From contig JAKAHC010000001.1 in NCBI GenBank assembly GCA_021815305.1, forward strand, positions 310,001 through 374,000: 64,000 bases of DNA. Direction: 5' to 3'. Source of the stretch: Deltaproteobacteria bacterium. Its GTDB lineage: Bacteria; Desulfobacterota; Deferrimicrobia; Deferrimicrobiales; Deferrimicrobiaceae. The notes beneath the pieces are model-generated. The model saw only the letters and a program-made list of their open reading frames with translations, was not told the DNA's origin and searched no databases. The translations under genes and the position numbers were made by a program. Positions 18,511 through 29,447 of the stretch are shown here, in pieces. The stretch's first letter is position 1. Each line of letters opens with the position of its first letter.

Positions 18511-19488
18511 TCAGTTGATCGTGATGTTCAGTTTCCTGATGAGCGCCAGATAGTCCGCCGTGGCCTGCTTCAGGAACTTTCCGAAATCGGCGCTTCCCTC
18601 GTACATGACCGGCATGTTCATGTCGGCCATCGCCTTCCGGAACCCGGGATCCTCGGTGATTTTCTTCAGGGTGCCCCCCAGGTACGCGACCACCTCTTTC
18701 GGCGTGCCGACGGGCGCGGCCACGCCCTTGATGGAGCCCCAGGTGGCCACGTCGAACCCCAGCTCCCTCAGGGTCGGAACGTCGGGAAGCGACGGGTCGC
18801 GCTGGGGGAGCGCCACCGCGAGCGGCCTGAAACGCCCCGCCTTGATGTGGGTCATGATCTCGCACGGGTGGCCGCCGCCGATCATCAGGTGCCCTCCCGC
18901 GAGGGCCGTGGTGGCCTCGGCGCCGCCGGAGAAGGGAACCGTGACGATCTTGATGCCCGCCGCCTTGCCGAAGGCGGTGAGCGCGAGGTCTACGGCGCCC
19001 GCCTTCACCGATACCGCCGTGGTGATCGGCTTCCCTTCCTTCTTGGCCCAGGCGACCATATCCTTGATCGAGTGGAACTGGGAATTCGCGCCGGTGACGA
19101 TGACCACGGAGTGGATGGAGAGCCTCGCCACGGGAACGAGGTCCTTGAGCGGGTCGTACGGCATCTTCTGGAGGGACGGCATGACCACGTCATGGCCCGA
19201 CCCGTACCCGAAGTAGAGGGTGTAGCCGTCCGGCTTGGAGCGCACGACCCCTTCCGTTCCGACCACTCCGCCGCCTCCCGGCTTGTTCACGATCACCAGG
19301 GGCTCTTTCGAATATTTCGTCCAGAACTTCTCCACGGTACGGGCAAGGAGATCCGTGGACCCACCCGGACCGAAGGGAACCACGCCCGTGATCGGCTTCG
19401 ACGGGTAGGCGTCCCCGGCCATCGATGCGACGGGGAACATGGCGGACGCGAGCAGCATTGCGACGAGTACGGCGACGGTTTTTTTCAT
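18511..19488 (-). CDS. TctC-family periplasmic substrate-binding protein
   Basis: Solute receptor of a tripartite tricarboxylate transporter. It has 325 residues with a signal peptide at residues 1-24 ending MFPVASMAGDA. Family marks are YPSKPITGVVPFGPGGSTDLLAR at the start of the mature protein (YPSKPITGVVPF, then GPGGSTDLLAR), VIVNKPGGGGVVGTEGV, and GGAEATTALAGGHL. It binds its ligand in the periplasm and delivers it to TctAB. The operon context suggests an aldaric acid (glucarate or galactarate) as ligand; the family normally binds carboxylates. The gene lies 13 bases after tctA. Confidence 0.9.
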   Translation of the reverse strand: MKKTVAVLVAMLLASAMFPVASMAGDAYPSKPITGVVPFGPGGSTDLLARTVEKFWTKYSKEPLVIVNKPGGGGVVGTEGVVRSKPDGYTLYFGYGSGHDVVMPSLQKMPYDPLKDLVPVARLSIHSVVIVTGANSQFHSIKDMVAWAKKEGKPITTAVSVKAGAVDLALTAFGKAAGIKIVTVPFSGGAEATTALAGGHLMIGGGHPCEIMTHIKAGRFRPLAVALPQRDPSLPDVPTLRELGFDVATWGSIKGVAAPVGTPKEVVAYLGGTLKKITEDPGFRKAMADMNMPVMYEGSADFGKFLKQATADYLALIRKLNITIN

Positions 19489-19501
19489 CTCTCTCCTCCT
19501 T

Positions 19502-20998
19502 TCAGGTTTGGACCGCCGGTTTTTTTCGGAACATCACCAGGGCTTGGCCCAGGACGAGGAACGCGAACAGTCCGATCAGGGCCATCGAGATCGGGTGGGT
19601 CACGAAGATGAGGAAACTTCCTCCCGACATGAGGAGGGACCGCCGCATCGATCCTTCGATCATGGGCCCCAGCACGAAGGCCAGCACCAGGGGGCCGGGC
19701 TCGAACTTGAGCTTGCGGAGCAGGTAGCCGAACAGCCCGAACCCGACCAGGCTGTAGATGTCGAATGCCTGCCCCTGGATGCTGTACGAGCCGATGGCGG
19801 TGAAAAGGATGATGACGGGGGCCAGGATCCCGAACGGGACCCGGAGGAGCTGCGCCCAGATCCCCACCATGGGCAGGTTCAGCACGAGGAGCATGACGTT
19901 CCCGATGTACATGGACGCGATGACTCCCCAGAAGACCTCCGGGTGCTCCTGGATGAGAAACGGGCCCGGAGTGACCCCCTTGATCAGCAGGGCGGCGAAG
20001 ATCATCGCGATGGAGGCGTTGCCGGGGATGCCGAGGGTCAAAAGCGGGATGAACGACGAGCTCGACGCCGCGTTGTTCGCCGACTCGGGGCCCGCCACCC
20101 CCTCGATCGCTCCCTGCCCGAACTCCTCGGGGTGTTTCGACACCTTCTTTTCGAGGGCGTAGGAGACCAGGGAGGAGATGACCGCGCCGCCGCCGGGGAT
20201 GATGCCGACGAAGAACCCGATGAGGGTTCCGCGCAGGATCGCCATCCGCGAATCCACCCAATCCTTCACGGTGGGCCAGACCTGGCCGACCTTGGTGGTG
20301 ACGATCTCGGTCTTCATGACCGACTCCAGCCCCGTGAAGATCTCCCCCAGGCCGAACACCCCCATGGCGAGGGTGACGAAATCGAAGCCGCTCTGGAGCT
20401 CGATGACGCCGAAGGAGAACCTCGTCTTGCCGGAGATGGGATCGAGCCCCACCGAGGCCAGGAGGAGCCCCATCGCCAACATGATGAGCCCCTTGATGAC
20501 GGAAGCGCCCGACAGGGTCACCGCCATGAGCAGCCCCACCAGGGCGAGGGAGAACATTTCCGGGGGACCGAAGCTCAACGCGAACCCGGCGATCTTCGGG
20601 GCGAACAGGGTCAGCCCCAGCACCCCGGCGGTGCCGGCCACGAACGAACCGATGGCGGCGATGCCGAGGGCCGCTCCGGCTCTCCCCTTCTGGGCCATCT
20701 TGTACCCGTCGATGCAGGTGACCACCGATGCCGCCTCGCCGGGGAGGTTCAGGAGGATGGAGGTGGTGGAACCTCCGTACATCGACCCGTAGAAGATCCC
20801 CGCCATGAGGATGATGGCGGTCACCGGCGAGCTGATGGCGTAGGTGGCCGGCAGGAGAAGGGCGATCGTGGCGGCGGGCCCCAGCCCGGGAAGCACTCCG
20901 ACCGCGGTGCCGAGCAGCGCGCCGATGAAGGCGAACAGGAGGTTGACGGGGGTCAGGGCGATGGAAAAACCGTTGATCAGTCCGGAAAATATTCCCAT
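19502..20998 (-). CDS. TctA-family large membrane subunit of tripartite transporter
   Basis: 498 residues with about 11-12 hydrophobic segments. The family signatures are GTAVGVLPGLGPAATIALLLP near the N-terminus (as GVLPGLGPAATIALLLP), YGSMYGGSTTSILLNLPGE, and the duplicated-half motif LTLGIPGNASIAMIFAALLI. It forms the transport path, driven by an ion gradient. ATG 20998 opens MGIFSGLINGF and follows the tctB stop by 11 bases; the longer frame to 21196 runs through tctB. Transport of glucarate is inferred from context only. Confidence 0.92.
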   Translation of the reverse strand: MGIFSGLINGFSIALTPVNLLFAFIGALLGTAVGVLPGLGPAATIALLLPATYAISSPVTAIILMAGIFYGSMYGGSTTSILLNLPGEAASVVTCIDGYKMAQKGRAGAALGIAAIGSFVAGTAGVLGLTLFAPKIAGFALSFGPPEMFSLALVGLLMAVTLSGASVIKGLIMLAMGLLLASVGLDPISGKTRFSFGVIELQSGFDFVTLAMGVFGLGEIFTGLESVMKTEIVTTKVGQVWPTVKDWVDSRMAILRGTLIGFFVGIIPGGGAVISSLVSYALEKKVSKHPEEFGQGAIEGVAGPESANNAASSSSFIPLLTLGIPGNASIAMIFAALLIKGVTPGPFLIQEHPEVFWGVIASMYIGNVMLLVLNLPMVGIWAQLLRVPFGILAPVIILFTAIGSYSIQGQAFDIYSLVGFGLFGYLLRKLKFEPGPLVLAFVLGPMIEGSMRRSLLMSGGSFLIFVTHPISMALIGLFAFLVLGQALVMFRKKPAVQT

Positions 20999-21009
20999 GG
21001 AGCGCTCCT

Positions 21010-21501
21010 TCAGGAGAACCACGTGCCGGTCGGCAGATCCACCTTGAGAAAATGCACGAACAGGGCGTACATGGCCGCGGCGGACAGCAGGGCGATGACC
21101 GAGGTTTTCAGCCATCCCTCCCTTTCCACGAATTTCTGCCAGCCGACCATGAAGAGGACGGTGGAAACGAGGTACCCCGCCCGCTCGAACAGCCACGCGT
21201 ACGCGATGACGAGCAGGATTCCCGGAAGGAGCCTGGAAAGCGCCGGGACCGGCGCGTCCGCCGGGTCCGCCTCCCCGGCGCCGCCCCCTTCCTTGCCGGA
21301 CTCCGGGACCGCTTCCGAACGGAAGGATGCGGCGAACCAGAGGGCCCCCAACCCCGCCAGCGCGACGCCGACGGCGAACGGCAGGAACCCCGCATCGGGA
21401 GAGATCAGGAACCCGAGTTTCAGGTAGTGACGGGAATAGGCGGCCACGAGGATGCCGAAGACGACGACAGCCGCCGCGGAGATCCTCTCCGTCCGGTTCA
21501 T
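21010..21501 (-). CDS. TctB-family small membrane subunit
   Basis: 163 residues with four predicted membrane segments, in two pairs: residues about 8-25 and 38-58, then 95-120 and 135-155. A charged alanine/glycine loop separates the pairs. This is the usual DUF1468/TctB layout. ATG 21501 overlaps the stop codon of the upstream DapA-family gene by 4 bases (ATGA), so translation is coupled. It partners TctA in the membrane. The family is poorly conserved in sequence, and position between dapA-like and tctA genes supports the call. Confidence 0.85.
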   Translation of the reverse strand: MNRTERISAAAVVVFGILVAAYSRHYLKLGFLISPDAGFLPFAVGVALAGLGALWFAASFRSEAVPESGKEGGGAGEADPADAPVPALSRLLPGILLVIAYAWLFERAGYLVSTVLFMVGWQKFVEREGWLKTSVIALLSAAAMYALFVHFLKVDLPTGTWFS

Positions 21502-22406
21502 GCCGTTTCTCCCTCCTTCAACGCGCCCATCCCGACCAGGATCTTCCGTAACCGGGCCATGTTGGGCTCCGTGCAGCGGGAATTGGGCAGGATCGGCTCC
21601 CCGACCCGGAGGCCCAGCAGGTTCGCTGCGTCCTTGGTCACCACCGGGAAGCTCCCCAGGTTGAAGGCCATCCGGAGGGGGGCGAGCCGGAACTGGGCTT
21701 CCCGGGCCCCCTCCAGGTCCCCGGCCAGGAATTTCTCGTAGATCTCCACCACGAGGGCCGGGACGATGTTGGCCGTCGCCGCGACGCAGCCGGCGCCGCC
21801 GTAGGCGAGGGTTCCAAGGATCATGACGTCCCTGCCCGCCATGACGCGGAAATTTTTCGAACGGGTCCTGCGGATGTACTCTTCCGTCAGGACCAGGTCG
21901 CCGCTGCTGTCCTTCGCCCCGACGATGTTGGGAACGTCGGCCAGCCGTTCCACGAGGTTCGCGGAGAGGTTCGCCCGCATCCGGTCCGGGTTGTTGTAGA
22001 GCAGCATCGGAAGGTCGGTGGATTCGGCGACCGTCCGGAAATGGCGGTACAGCTCTTCGTCGTTGGGAGTGAGGAACATGGGGGGGAGCATGGTGATCGC
22101 CTGGACCCCCTGCCTGCCCGCCCTCCGGGCCGCCCGGACGCACTCCCGGGTGGAGATCGCGCCGATTCCCGCGTAGACCGGGACGCGCCCGGCGACCTGG
22201 TCGACGGTGGCGGCCACTGCGCGTTCCTGCTCCTCGGGATCCAACCCGAAGAACTCCCCGTTGCTTCCGAGCGAAAGGATGCCGTGCACCCCCCCGGCGA
22301 TCACGTGCTCGACCATCCTTCGAAGACCCCGTTCTTCCACCCGCTCCTCGCCGTCCACCGGGGTAAGGAGGGGGGGAATCACTCCATGAACGAAGTCCGT
22401 CTTCAT
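21498..22406 (-). CDS. DapA/NAL-family lyase, probably acting on 5-keto-4-deoxyglucarate
   Basis: 302-residue class I aldolase-fold enzyme. It has GSNGEFFGL (phosphate/carboxylate loop), Tyr in LLYNNPDRM and the Schiff-base Lys in IVGAKDSSGDL. Members of this family include dihydrodipicolinate synthase, N-acetylneuraminate lyase, KDG aldolase and 5-keto-4-deoxyglucarate dehydratase (KdgD). Lying directly after gudD, it should use the GudD product. With a GarR-type reductase and no alpha-ketoglutarate-semialdehyde dehydrogenase in the cluster, cleavage to pyruvate and tartronate semialdehyde fits better than the KdgD reaction. That is inference. ATG 22406 matches the family start. Confidence 0.85.
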   Translation of the reverse strand: MKTDFVHGVIPPLLTPVDGEERVEERGLRRMVEHVIAGGVHGILSLGSNGEFFGLDPEEQERAVAATVDQVAGRVPVYAGIGAISTRECVRAARRAGRQGVQAITMLPPMFLTPNDEELYRHFRTVAESTDLPMLLYNNPDRMRANLSANLVERLADVPNIVGAKDSSGDLVLTEEYIRRTRSKNFRVMAGRDVMILGTLAYGGAGCVAATANIVPALVVEIYEKFLAGDLEGAREAQFRLAPLRMAFNLGSFPVVTKDAANLLGLRVGEPILPNSRCTEPNMARLRKILVGMGALKEGETA

Positions 22407-22419
22407 GGCGGATCCCCTT

Positions 22420-23778
22420 TCAGCGCACCAGGCAGGGGCGCTTGCTGTCGAATCTCCAGCCGGGAACCAGGTACTGCATGGTCTTCGCGTCGTCGCGGGC
22501 GCCCAGCCCCATTTCCCTGTACAGCCGGTGCGCCGCCTCGATCCGCTCCATGTCCGCCTCCACCCCAAGGCCGGGCCGGTCGGGAACGGAAATCTTTCCG
22601 CCTTCGATCCGGAACGGCTCCACGGTCAACCGCTGGCCGTCCTGCCAGATCCAGTGCGTGTCGATGGCGGTGATCTTCCCGGGCGCGGCCGCGGCGACGT
22701 GGGTGAACATCGCAAGGGAGATGTCGAAGTGATTGTTGGAGTGGGACCCCCAGGTCAGTCCCCATTCGTTGCACATCTGCGCGACGCGGACCGACCCGGC
22801 CATGGTCCAGAAGTGCGGGTCCGCCAGCGGGATATCCACCGAGTGCAGCCGGATCGCGTGCGCCATCTCCCGCCAGTCGGTGGCGACCATGTTGGTGGCG
22901 GTGGGAAGACCGGTCGCGCGACGGAACTCCGCCATCACCTCGCGCCCCGAGTACCCTTTTTCCGCCCCGCAAGGATCTTCGACGTAGGCCAGGACATGGT
23001 GCATGCCGGAGCACAGGCGGATCGCCTCCTCCAGCGACCATGCGCCGTTGGGGTCCACGGTTACCCGCGCGTCGGGAAACCGTTTCGCGAGCGCCGTGAC
23101 CGTCTCGATCTCCTCGGCGCCGCTCAGCACGCCCCCCTTCAGCTTGAAGTCGCGGAACCCGTAGCGGGCGCGGGCGGCTTCGGCGAGCCGCACGATCGCC
23201 TCGGGGGTCAGCGCCTCCTCGTTCCGCAGGCGCAGCCAGCCGTCCTTTTCGCCGGGAGCGTCCGGATACGGGAGGTCCGTCCTGCGGCGGTCGCCGATGA
23301 AGAACAGGTACCCCAACACCTCCACCGACGTGCGCTGCTGGCCGTCGCCCAGGAGCGCCGCGACGGGAACGCCGAGAAAACGGCCCAGCAGGTCGAGCAT
23401 CGCGGCTTCCACCGCGGTGACCGCGTGGACCGTCGTGCGCAGATCGAAGGTCTGGGGGCCGCGGCCGGCCGCGTCCCTGTCGGCGAAGGAGCGCCGCACG
23501 GCGTCGAGGACGTTCTTGTAAGCGCCGAGGGACCGGCCCAGGACCAGCGGCTTCGCGTCCTCCAGCGTACGTCGGATCCGCTCGCCGCCCGGAACCTCGC
23601 CGACCCCCGTGTGCCCCGCGCTGTCTTGCAGGATCAGCACGTTCCGGGTGAAGCAGGGGGAGTGCGCGCCGCTCAGGTTGAGCAGCATGCTGTCGCGGCC
23701 GGCGACCGGGATGACCTGCATCCCGGTGACGACCGGCGCGCTTCCCGATGCGCGGCCCGCTTCCCCCGATGGACCCAA
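22420..23778 (-). CDS. gudD: Glucarate dehydratase
   Basis: Enolase-superfamily enzyme that dehydrates D-glucarate (and L-idarate) to 5-keto-4-deoxyglucarate. Diagnostic stretches are [41 protein letters not shown] with the catalytic Lys pair, [12 protein letters not shown] (metal Asp), YVEDPCGAE and [16 protein letters not shown] with the catalytic His/Asp. It ends [14 protein letters not shown] like the E. coli enzyme. The frame is open to 23847, but that ATG lies inside the promoter and operator. TTG 23778, 6 bases after SD GGAGGAG, gives 452 residues, close to the 446 of E. coli GudD. It is the first gene of the operon. Confidence 0.95.
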   Translation of the reverse strand: MGPSGEAGRASGSAPVVTGMQVIPVAGRDSMLLNLSGAHSPCFTRNVLILQDSAGHTGVGEVPGGERIRRTLEDAKPLVLGRSLGAYKNVLDAVRRSFADRDAAGRGPQTFDLRTTVHAVTAVEAAMLDLLGRFLGVPVAALLGDGQQRTSVEVLGYLFFIGDRRRTDLPYPDAPGEKDGWLRLRNEEALTPEAIVRLAEAARARYGFRDFKLKGGVLSGAEEIETVTALAKRFPDARVTVDPNGAWSLEEAIRLCSGMHHVLAYVEDPCGAEKGYSGREVMAEFRRATGLPTATNMVATDWREMAHAIRLHSVDIPLADPHFWTMAGSVRVAQMCNEWGLTWGSHSNNHFDISLAMFTHVAAAAPGKITAIDTHWIWQDGQRLTVEPFRIEGGKISVPDRPGLGVEADMERIEAAHRLYREMGLGARDDAKTMQYLVPGWRFDSKRPCLVR

Positions 23779-23831
23779 GATCCGCTCCTCCCGTCCCAGG
23801 AACCGGCAACTTCCATCCTCCGGATGAAGGA

Positions 23832-23860
23832 ATGGTAGCGATATCATTTTTGGGTGTCAA
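23832..23860 (-). promoter_or_regulatory. Sigma-70 promoter of the gud operon
   Basis: The minus strand has a perfect -35 box TTGACA (23860-23855), a 17-base spacer and a -10 box TACCAT (23837-23832). Transcription would start about 45 bases before the TTG start of gudD. An operator covers the end of the spacer and the -10. Confidence 0.75.
23833..23846. promoter_or_regulatory. LacI/GntR-type operator O1 in the gud promoter
   Basis: TGGTAGCGATATCA is an imperfect palindrome of the form TGNTANCGNTANCA with a central CG, typical of LacI-family sites. It overlaps the spacer and -10 of the gud promoter, so binding would repress. It matches O2 at 24020-24033. Confidence 0.65.
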
Positions 23861-24005
23861 CAGGTTTTTCGTCCGGTCCGCCGCCGTCCCCGGCCGATCC
23901 CGAAGAGGAGATATGCATTAACTACAAAAATATAAACAGGTAAAACGACATAACATTTCTACATATCGCATAGAAAGAGAAAGAGGCGCAGCGGGATACA
24001 GTTCG

Positions 24006-24034
24006 TTGACACGGAAATTTGTTATCGCTATCAT
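24006..24034 (+). promoter_or_regulatory. Sigma-70 promoter of the regulator-garD operon
   Basis: A perfect -35 box TTGACA (24006-24011), a 17-base spacer and a -10 box TATCAT (24029-24034) give a strong promoter. The geometry is the same as in the divergent gud promoter. An SD-like AAGGAG follows at 24050-24055. Confidence 0.75.
24020..24033. promoter_or_regulatory. LacI/GntR-type operator O2 in the regulator promoter
   Basis: TGTTATCGCTATCA fits the palindrome TGNTANCGNTANCA, resembles known GntR operators (TGTTACCGGTAACA-like) and matches O1. It covers the spacer end and -10 box, which implies autoregulation. Confidence 0.65.
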
Positions 24035-24101
24035 ATTCCAAAATCCTATAAGGAGAGGGCGGAACCGGATTTCCGACCCTTCCGGATGCGGGTGCAGAGG
24101 T

Positions 24102-25124
24102 TTGGCCATCACCGTCGCCCATCGTTCCAGCCGTTCTACCGGCGTCGTGACCTTGAAGGACGTGGCGAAACTTGCGGGTGTTTCGCCGATCACGGTTTCC
24201 CGCGTCCTGAACCGGCCGGAGATCGTGGCGACCGGCACCGCGGAGCGCGTCCGCGAGGTGATCGAACGCACCGGGTACGTCCCCAACCTGCTTGCGGGGG
24301 GCCTGGCGTCCCGGAAGACCAAGTTCGTGGCGGCGATCGTGCCGGCGATATCGAACCAGGTATTCTCGGAGGCCATCCAGTCCCTTACCGACCGGCTTTG
24401 GGAGAGCGGCTACCAGGTGCTGCTCGGCACGTCGGGCTACCCGGCCTCCCGCGAGGAGGACCTCCTCGCCGCCATCCTGAGCAGGCGTCCCGACGGAATA
24501 TTCCTCACCGGCATTTCGCACTCCGCGGAAAGCTGCCGCCGGCTGGTCACGGCGAACGTGCCGATCGTCGAGGTGTGGGACCTGACGCCCACCCCCATCG
24601 ACATGCTGGTCGGCTTCTCTCACGAGAACGTCGGGCACGCGGTGGCCGAACATCTCCTGGGGCGGGGTTACGTCCGGTTCGGTGTGATATCGGCCGACGA
24701 CGCGCGGGCGGAAGTGCGGCGGAAGGCGTTCCTGTCGCACCTGTCGACCCGCGGGATTGCCGACCTGTCGACCGTGCTCGTGCCTGCGCCGTCCAGTTTC
24801 CGGCTGGGACGGGAAGGCCTCGGCCGCCTTCTCGAGGAAGCGCACCTCCCGCTGGCGGTCTTCTGCAGTTCGGACACCCTCGCCCACGGCGTACTGGCGG
24901 AAGCCCGGTCCCGCCGTATTTCCGTACCGGGAAACCTGGGCATCGTGGGGTTCGGCGACCTCGACTTCGCGGCGCACACCTTTCCCCCGCTGTCGACGGT
25001 GAGGATCGACCGGACCGCCATCGGCCGGAGGGCCGCCGACGCGCTGCTCGGAAGGATCGAGGGGAAGGACGTGGAGAGGATCGCCGACATCGGGTTCCAG
25101 GTCATCGAACGCGGGACCACCTGA
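24102..25124 (+). CDS. LacI-family transcriptional regulator (GntR-like) of aldarate catabolism
   Basis: The N-terminal helix-turn-helix reads TLKDVAKLAGVSPITVSRVL, followed by the hinge region YVPNLLAGGLASRKT and a periplasmic-binding-protein-like sugar-sensing domain (from VAAIVPAISNQVFSEAIQSL through GIVGFGDLDFAAHTFPPLST). The gluconate regulator GntR is the closest relative I recognise. The start is uncertain. The first possible codon, TTG 24006, is the -35 box itself, so it is rejected. TTG 24102 gives 340 residues; GTG 24147, just before the HTH, is the other choice. No good SD precedes either. It should repress both promoters until an aldarate or its product binds. Confidence 0.85.
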   Translation: MAITVAHRSSRSTGVVTLKDVAKLAGVSPITVSRVLNRPEIVATGTAERVREVIERTGYVPNLLAGGLASRKTKFVAAIVPAISNQVFSEAIQSLTDRLWESGYQVLLGTSGYPASREEDLLAAILSRRPDGIFLTGISHSAESCRRLVTANVPIVEVWDLTPTPIDMLVGFSHENVGHAVAEHLLGRGYVRFGVISADDARAEVRRKAFLSHLSTRGIADLSTVLVPAPSSFRLGREGLGRLLEEAHLPLAVFCSSDTLAHGVLAEARSRRISVPGNLGIVGFGDLDFAAHTFPPLSTVRIDRTAIGRRAADALLGRIEGKDVERIADIGFQVIERGTT

Positions 25125-25175
25125 ACCGGGTCCCGGATCGCCGGGGCCGGGCAACATCCATCGGAGAGAGCCGGC

Positions 25176-26759
25176 ATGTCTCACGAGAACGATTTTCCGG
25201 AAGGGCATTGCGGAGAGCGTGCGATCCTGATCAGGATCCATGACCGGGACAATGTGGCCATCGTCGTCAACGCCGGGGGACTTCCGGCGGGCAGAAGGCT
25301 GGAAGACGGGACCGTGCTGGCCGACGACGTCCCTTCGGGCCACAAGGTCGCCCTGGCCGACATCGACGAAGGCGCCCCGGTGATCCGCTACGGCGAAGCG
25401 ATCGGGCGGGCGGTGAAGGCGATCCCGCGCGGAAGCCGGGTCGACGAGTCGCTCGTCCGTTCGCCGTCTCCTCCCGCGCTCAAGGACCTTCCGATCGCAA
25501 CGCAATCCGGTCCCGGCCTTCCGCCGCTTGCCGGCTACTCCTTCGAAGGGTACCGCAACGTCGACGGAACGGCAGGAACCAGGAACATTCTGGGTATCAC
25601 GACCAGCGTGCAGTGCGTCGCAGGCGTCGCGGACCACCTGGTCCGCCGCATCCGGGAAGAACTGCTGCCGCGCTATCCGAACGTGGACGACGTGGTCGCC
25701 CTGAACCACGGCTACGGCTGCGGCGTCGCGATCGACGCCCCCGCCGCCGTCATCCCGATCCGCACCCTGCAGAACCTTGCGCGCAACCCGAACCTTGGGG
25801 ACGAGGTGATGGTCATCGGCCTGGGGTGCGAAAAGCTCGATCCGGAGCGGCTCGTGCCCCCGGATCGGGTACGCGCCTCCGCCGACGGACGTTCGGACCC
25901 GCCCGTCCTGTGTCTCCAGGACGAAACCTTCCGCGGTTTCGGGGACATGGTTCGCGCCATGATGGGGATGGCCGAAAGGAGGTTGGCGCGGCTCGACCTC
26001 CGGCGACGCGAGACCTGCCCCGCCTCCGACCTGGTCGTCGGCGTGCAATGCGGCGGAAGCGACGCGTTTTCCGGGGTCACGGCGAACCCGGCCGTGGGAT
26101 ACGCGGCGGACCTCATCGTGCGGGCGGGCGGCACCGTGATGTTTTCGGAGGTGACGGAGGTCCGGGACGCGATCCACCTGCTCGCACCCCGCGCTGCCGA
26201 CGAAACCGTGGGACGGGCGCTGCTGCGCGAAATGGCCTGGTACGACCGTTACCTGGAAAGCGGCGGTGCGGACCGGAGCGCAAACCCGACGCCGGGGAAC
26301 AAGAAGGGGGGGCTCGCGAACGTCGTGGAGAAGGCGCTTGGCTCCGTCATCAAGTCCGGCAGCGGCAGGATCGCGGACGTGCTCGGACCCGGCGAGCGCG
26401 TACGGCGGAAGGGCCTGGTTTTCGCCGCCACGCCCGCCAGCGATTTCGTCTGCGGCACGCTGCAGCTTGCGGCGGGAATGAACCTGCAGGTGTTCACGAC
26501 CGGCCGCGGCACGCCCTACGGCCTGCCGCTGGCGCCGGTGGTGAAGGTTTCCTCGAACACGCCGCTCGCCGAGCGCTGGCGCGACCTCATCGATCTCGAC
26601 GCCGGGCGCATCGCGACGGGCGAAGCGGGCATTCCCGATGTCGGCCGGGAGCTGTTCCGGCTGATCCTCGACGTGGCGAGCGGGCGGAGGCAGGCCGCGG
26701 CCGAGCGGCTCGGGCTGCGCAACGACCTGGTCCTGTTCCATCCGGCCCCGGTGACGTGA
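25176..26759 (+). CDS. garD: Galactarate dehydratase
   Basis: Fe-dependent UxaA/GarD-family enzyme that converts galactarate (meso) to 5-keto-4-deoxyglucarate, the same product as GudD. It has 527 residues. The N-terminal SAF domain has VHD-like [12 protein letters not shown] and HKVALADI. The catalytic part has [83 protein letters not shown] and [19 protein letters not shown]. It ends HPAPVT like E. coli GarD. ATG 25176 has SD GGAGAGAG. It lies 51 bases after the regulator and shares its promoter; it is convergent with clpB. Confidence 0.95.
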   Translation: MSHENDFPEGHCGERAILIRIHDRDNVAIVVNAGGLPAGRRLEDGTVLADDVPSGHKVALADIDEGAPVIRYGEAIGRAVKAIPRGSRVDESLVRSPSPPALKDLPIATQSGPGLPPLAGYSFEGYRNVDGTAGTRNILGITTSVQCVAGVADHLVRRIREELLPRYPNVDDVVALNHGYGCGVAIDAPAAVIPIRTLQNLARNPNLGDEVMVIGLGCEKLDPERLVPPDRVRASADGRSDPPVLCLQDETFRGFGDMVRAMMGMAERRLARLDLRRRETCPASDLVVGVQCGGSDAFSGVTANPAVGYAADLIVRAGGTVMFSEVTEVRDAIHLLAPRAADETVGRALLREMAWYDRYLESGGADRSANPTPGNKKGGLANVVEKALGSVIKSGSGRIADVLGPGERVRRKGLVFAATPASDFVCGTLQLAAGMNLQVFTTGRGTPYGLPLAPVVKVSSNTPLAERWRDLIDLDAGRIATGEAGIPDVGRELFRLILDVASGRRQAAAERLGLRNDLVLFHPAPVT

Positions 26760-26774
26760 CGCGCCCCCGCCGGA

Positions 26775-29357
<2,583 letters not shown>

Positions 29358-29399
29358 CTTTCGCCCCCGGGCGCGATCTTCTGCGGAAGGATGGGATCC

Positions 29400-29432
29400 G
29401 GGGGCGCCCCCATGACGACTCCGGGCGCCCCC
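29400..29432. repeat. Inverted repeat between htrA and clpB
   Basis: GGGGGCGCCC (29400-29409) pairs with GGGCGCCCCC (29423-29432) around a 13-base loop, within the 90-base htrA-clpB gap. There is no T run on either side, so it is not a standard terminator. It may slow polymerase or shape the mRNA between the two genes. Confidence 0.6.
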
Positions 29433-29447
29433 GCGAAGGAACGTCGG

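Larger units (their letters stand above)
23779..24101. other. Divergent control region of the aldarate catabolic genes
   Basis: About 320 bases, AT-rich in the middle (roughly 23910-24000), unlike the GC-rich surroundings. It holds two mirror-image promoters, each with an operator across its spacer and -10, and the leader of the regulator gene. No gene is seen in it. Confidence 0.75.

Noticed and set aside
24006-24101. N-terminal extension of the LacI-type regulator from TTG 24006
   Set aside because: TTG 24006 is the -35 box of the promoter that drives the gene, so the region is not transcribed from there and cannot be coding.
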